Assembly: GCA_011050615.1 (NCBI GenBank)
Contig: DRFJ01000017.1
Span: forward strand, 1 to 64,000
Direction: 5' to 3'
DNA length: 64,000 bases
From: Bacteroidota bacterium
Lineage (GTDB): Bacteria > Bacteroidota > Bacteroidia > Bacteroidales > VadinHA17
Shown one piece after another: positions 61,735 through 64,000 of the stretch; the first letter of the stretch is position 1; the number at the start of each line of letters is the position of its first letter. A model generated the notes under the pieces. The model was not told the DNA's origin. It ran no database searches and worked only from the letters and a program-made list of their open reading frames with translations. A program made the translations under genes and the position numbers.

Positions 61735-62514
61735 ATGGAACCAGACAGAAGACTTACAGCGTTTAAAGAATTACTTGATATCATGGACAGGCTGAGAACC
61801 AGCTGCCCGTGGGATATGGAACAGACAAATGAAACATTAAGGAAATTAACCATTGAAGAGACTTATGAACTTGCCGATGCCATACTCGATAATGATGACG
61901 ATGCAATATGCAAGGAGCTTGGTGACCTGATGCTTCACATTGTTTTTTATGCCAGGATCGGCTCAGAAAAGAAAAGCTTTGATATTACCAGGGTCATTGA
62001 GGGTATTAACAGGAAACTTGTTTACAGGCATCCTCATGTTTTTGGTGACACCGAAGTCATTAATGCCACCGAGGTGGCCGATAACTGGGAAAAGCTCAAA
62101 TTGAACGAATCGGATACATACAAAGCTGTGCTGTCGGGAGTGCCAAAATCACTACCAGCCCTGGTAAAGTCAAACAGGATCCAGGAAAAAGTAAGAGGTG
62201 TGGGTTTTGACTGGGAAGACCGGACACAGGTGTGGGATAAGATAGAAGAAGAGTTGCAGGAATTAAAAGAAGAAGTTAAAAAGGAAAATAAAAAAAATAT
62301 TGAGACAGAGTTCGGAGATGTGTTTTTCTCCCTGATAAATGCAGCCAGGCTGTACGAGGTTGATCCTGAAGCAGCCCTGGAGAGAACAAACAGGAAATTT
62401 ATATCCAGGTTTAATTACCTGGAAAAGAAAACTATACAACAAGGAAAATCCCTCCGTGATATGTCACTCGAAGAAATGGACGAGATATGGAATGAAGCCA
62501 AGAACCTTGAATAA
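61735..62514 (+). CDS. mazG: Nucleoside triphosphate pyrophosphohydrolase MazG
   Basis: Cytoplasmic housecleaning enzyme that hydrolyses NTPs to NMP and PPi. N-terminal RLRTSCPWDMEQTNETL and the Mg-binding EETYELADAI with KELGDLMLHIVFYA (ExxE and ExxD), then RHPHVFGD and the second MazG-like repeat (EELQELKEEVKKE, EFGDVFFSLINAAR). Length 259 equals E. coli-type two-domain MazG. Its stop is five bases from the convergent end of the next gene. Confidence 0.95.
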   Translation: MEPDRRLTAFKELLDIMDRLRTSCPWDMEQTNETLRKLTIEETYELADAILDNDDDAICKELGDLMLHIVFYARIGSEKKSFDITRVIEGINRKLVYRHPHVFGDTEVINATEVADNWEKLKLNESDTYKAVLSGVPKSLPALVKSNRIQEKVRGVGFDWEDRTQVWDKIEEELQELKEEVKKENKKNIETEFGDVFFSLINAARLYEVDPEAALERTNRKFISRFNYLEKKTIQQGKSLRDMSLEEMDEIWNEAKNLE

Positions 62515-62519
62515 TTCAA

Positions 62520-64000
62520 TTATTTATCAAAGGTCCTTACCAGTCTGAAACCTATATTATCATATCCCTTATTAAGGTCGAAACTTTTTATCCGTGTATA
62601 AACCGTACAAGCATTATCGTTGTCGACCCAACTGCCTCCCCTGATTACCCTGGATGTTCCTTTTTCCGGTCCCATAGGATTTTCTGCAGGGGATACTGAA
62701 TAATAGTCGGTTCCATAAATATCGTAACACAATTCGCTGACATTACCAGACATATCATAAATTCCCAGGCGGTTGGGTTTAAGCAGGCCTACCTTGTTAA
62801 GGCCCCTGTTGCCCCCCGGCATCAACTGGCACGATGCATCCCTGCTGTTCCTGTAGTACCAGCCCAGCTCATCAAGGTCGTTTCCACCGGCATAGGTATT
62901 TGAGGTATTAATCCCTCCCTTTGCAGCAAATTCCCATTCTGCTTCAGTGGGAAGTCTCCCGCCGGCCCATTCGCAATACATCCGGGCTCCTTCCCAGCTT
63001 ACCAGTATAGCCGGATAATCTCCGCAATCATCCCTTACACCGAATTTTCCGTCAGTGTAAGTAACAGGCACCTTAAAGCCTGTTTTTTCATAATCTTCTC
63101 CATATACTTTAAGGAAGTATACCGGGTACCCCTTAAGTAAAACAACATCGCCGCCACCTTCAAACTTTATCTCATCAATATGATAATTTAGAAATTTAAC
63201 GAATTCTGCATTGGTCACTTCATACTTGCCTATCATAAAAGAGTCAACCTTAACCTGGTGAACAGGCCGGGCTGTCCTGTCGGCGTCTTCACTTCCCATT
63301 GAAAAGAAATTCCCCTTCACCAGTACCATTTCAGTTTTGATATAGGGGACAAATTCAACTGGTTCGGAATACACATAGCCCTTTTCATTCCTGGCATAGG
63401 CCCTGGCAAAGTATTTTATACCCGGTTCCAGCCCTGTTATCCTGTACTCATATTTACCGGCAGCGCCTTCAACAACAGCATAGTTATTATTCTTTGTCGG
63501 GCGGCTGATAGTATCCCATACTATTCCCCTCTCTATTACATCAAGGCCCCCGTCATCAACCACATTTCCAATTACTGTGACAGATGAATAATCAATATCA
63601 GTCACTCCGTCCGTTGCAACTTCGGGAATACCCAGTTTTGTTGACAGCATTATTTCCTCGCCGTAAGAAACACCTTCACTGTTTATTGCATAAGCTCTCA
63701 GATGATACTTTGTTCCAGGATCAAGGTCTTCAACAAAAGCTTCAAATTTGCCGGTTCCTTTTCCAAAACTTGACACGTTGGTATCTATAGTTGGTTCTTT
63801 AAGCATTGAATAGCAGATGCCGGCATCAGTAACCTTATGACCGCCATCGTCAACTACTTCTATATTTATCCTTATTGAGCTCACCATAATCCGACCGGGT
63901 TCACCTGTTTTAACACTGGGCGGCCCGGTTGTTTTAAATTCTTTAATTTCACCATACCTGGCAGCAAACCTGTTCCTGGCGAAAGCCCTGAAATAATATT
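62520..64000 (-). CDS. FGE-fold (SUMF1-like) protein with fibronectin-like repeats, partial at 5' end
   Basis: The frame stays open to the window edge, so the start is outside; the Met at 63887 is internal. The N-terminal part consists of beta-sandwich repeats with a recurring FxAYArN or LRAYAINSEGVSYGE ending (about three visible), followed by a C-terminal formylglycine-generating-enzyme fold: MVLVKGNFFSMGSEDADRTA, GKYEVTNAEFVKFL, GGRLPTEAEWEFAAKGG, DMSGNVSEL, RVIRGGSWVDND and NIGFRLVR. In genuine FGE two Cys in the GGSxxCxxxxCxxYR segment bind copper; here the first is replaced (GGSWVDNDNACTVYTR), leaving one. It is therefore probably a binding or structural protein, not the maturase for the sulfatases in this window. 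Confidence 0.85.
   Translation of the reverse strand, partial: YYFRAFARNRFAARYGEIKEFKTTGPPSVKTGEPGRIMVSSIRINIEVVDDGGHKVTDAGICYSMLKEPTIDTNVSSFGKGTGKFEAFVEDLDPGTKYHLRAYAINSEGVSYGEEIMLSTKLGIPEVATDGVTDIDYSSVTVIGNVVDDGGLDVIERGIVWDTISRPTKNNNYAVVEGAAGKYEYRITGLEPGIKYFARAYARNEKGYVYSEPVEFVPYIKTEMVLVKGNFFSMGSEDADRTARPVHQVKVDSFMIGKYEVTNAEFVKFLNYHIDEIKFEGGGDVVLLKGYPVYFLKVYGEDYEKTGFKVPVTYTDGKFGVRDDCGDYPAILVSWEGARMYCEWAGGRLPTEAEWEFAAKGGINTSNTYAGGNDLDELGWYYRNSRDASCQLMPGGNRGLNKVGLLKPNRLGIYDMSGNVSELCYDIYGTDYYSVSPAENPMGPEKGTSRVIRGGSWVDNDNACTVYTRIKSFDLNKGYDNIGFRLVRTFDK

Noticed and set aside
62520-64000. Formylglycine-generating enzyme for the sulfatases
   Set aside because: One of the two copper-binding Cys is missing, and the protein has sandwich repeats unlike known maturases.
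1-64000. CRISPR arrays, insertion sequences, integrases, tRNA or rRNA genes
   Set aside because: I looked for regularly spaced repeats, transposase motifs and cloverleaf or rRNA signatures and found none. Weak or degenerate copies could be missed by eye.

Overview
ORGANISM. The window looks like a free-living anaerobic member of the Bacteroidota. It has a SusC/SusD pair, many lipoprotein signal peptides, TAnnTTTG-type -7 boxes, several Cys-type sulfatases and an AT-rich sequence. It also carries a bifurcating-type [FeFe] hydrogenase operon, an Nfn-type transhydrogenase pair and a tungsten/molybdenum aldehyde:ferredoxin oxidoreductase, all hallmarks of strict anaerobes. I cannot assign genus or order. 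No rRNA, tRNA, CRISPR array, integrase or transposase was recognised.

LAYOUT. (1) 0.3-11.7 kb, minus strand: a likely operon of two paralogous beta-propeller (BNR/sortilin-like) proteins flanking an M14 carboxypeptidase, followed by two sulfatases. (2) 11.9-16.4 kb, minus: AOR-family oxidoreductase, MoaD/ThiS-like protein and a DHDPS-superfamily aldolase, with an AraC regulator upstream. (3) 16.7-27 kb, minus: M1 aminopeptidase with HEAT repeats, an internally duplicated lethal-factor-like metallopeptidase, SusD and SusC with a clear terminator behind them, and another sulfatase. (4) 27-39.2 kb, minus: threonine aldolase, a CocE/S15-type hydrolase, a sulfatase coupled to a plug-only SusC-like protein, a GH95 fucosidase and a DUF89 protein. 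Between these lie at least six decayed genes. (5) 39.6-45 kb, plus: M14 carboxypeptidase, peptidase T and M28 peptidase, tightly packed. (6) 45.2-51.7 kb, plus: four-gene [FeFe] hydrogenase operon hndB-C-D-A and a TPR protein. (7) 51.7-64 kb, mostly minus and housekeeping: ECF sigma/anti-sigma/Spy-like trio, LysM plus periplasmic-binding lipid-envelope type protein, DHODH-like protein, nfnB-nfnA, purC, phoH, a SAM-hydroxide adenosyltransferase relative, mazG and a formylglycine-enzyme-fold protein cut by the window end.

HOW IT FITS TOGETHER. The left 45 kb reads as a catabolic region for a sulfated, fucose-containing and protein-linked glycan. It combines uptake (SusCD), desulfation (four intact sulfatases, three decayed), defucosylation (GH95) and peptide trimming (M14 twice, M1, M28, PepT, CocE/S15-like, lethal-factor-like). 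The AOR/aldolase cluster could handle a sugar-derived keto acid by splitting it to pyruvate plus an aldehyde and oxidising the aldehyde with ferredoxin. The hydrogenase and Nfn could then re-oxidise ferredoxin and NAD(P)H. This link is inference.

MOST NOTABLE. A gene graveyard at 30.2-38.3 kb where remnants mostly keep their 5' ends, including a sulfatase whose old stop codon still overlaps the GH95 start as TAATG. A lethal-factor-like peptidase with one live and one dead catalytic half. A SusC-like plug protein with no barrel. An HndB subunit with no cysteine at all. The propeller/M14/propeller/sulfatase operon, for which I know no described function.
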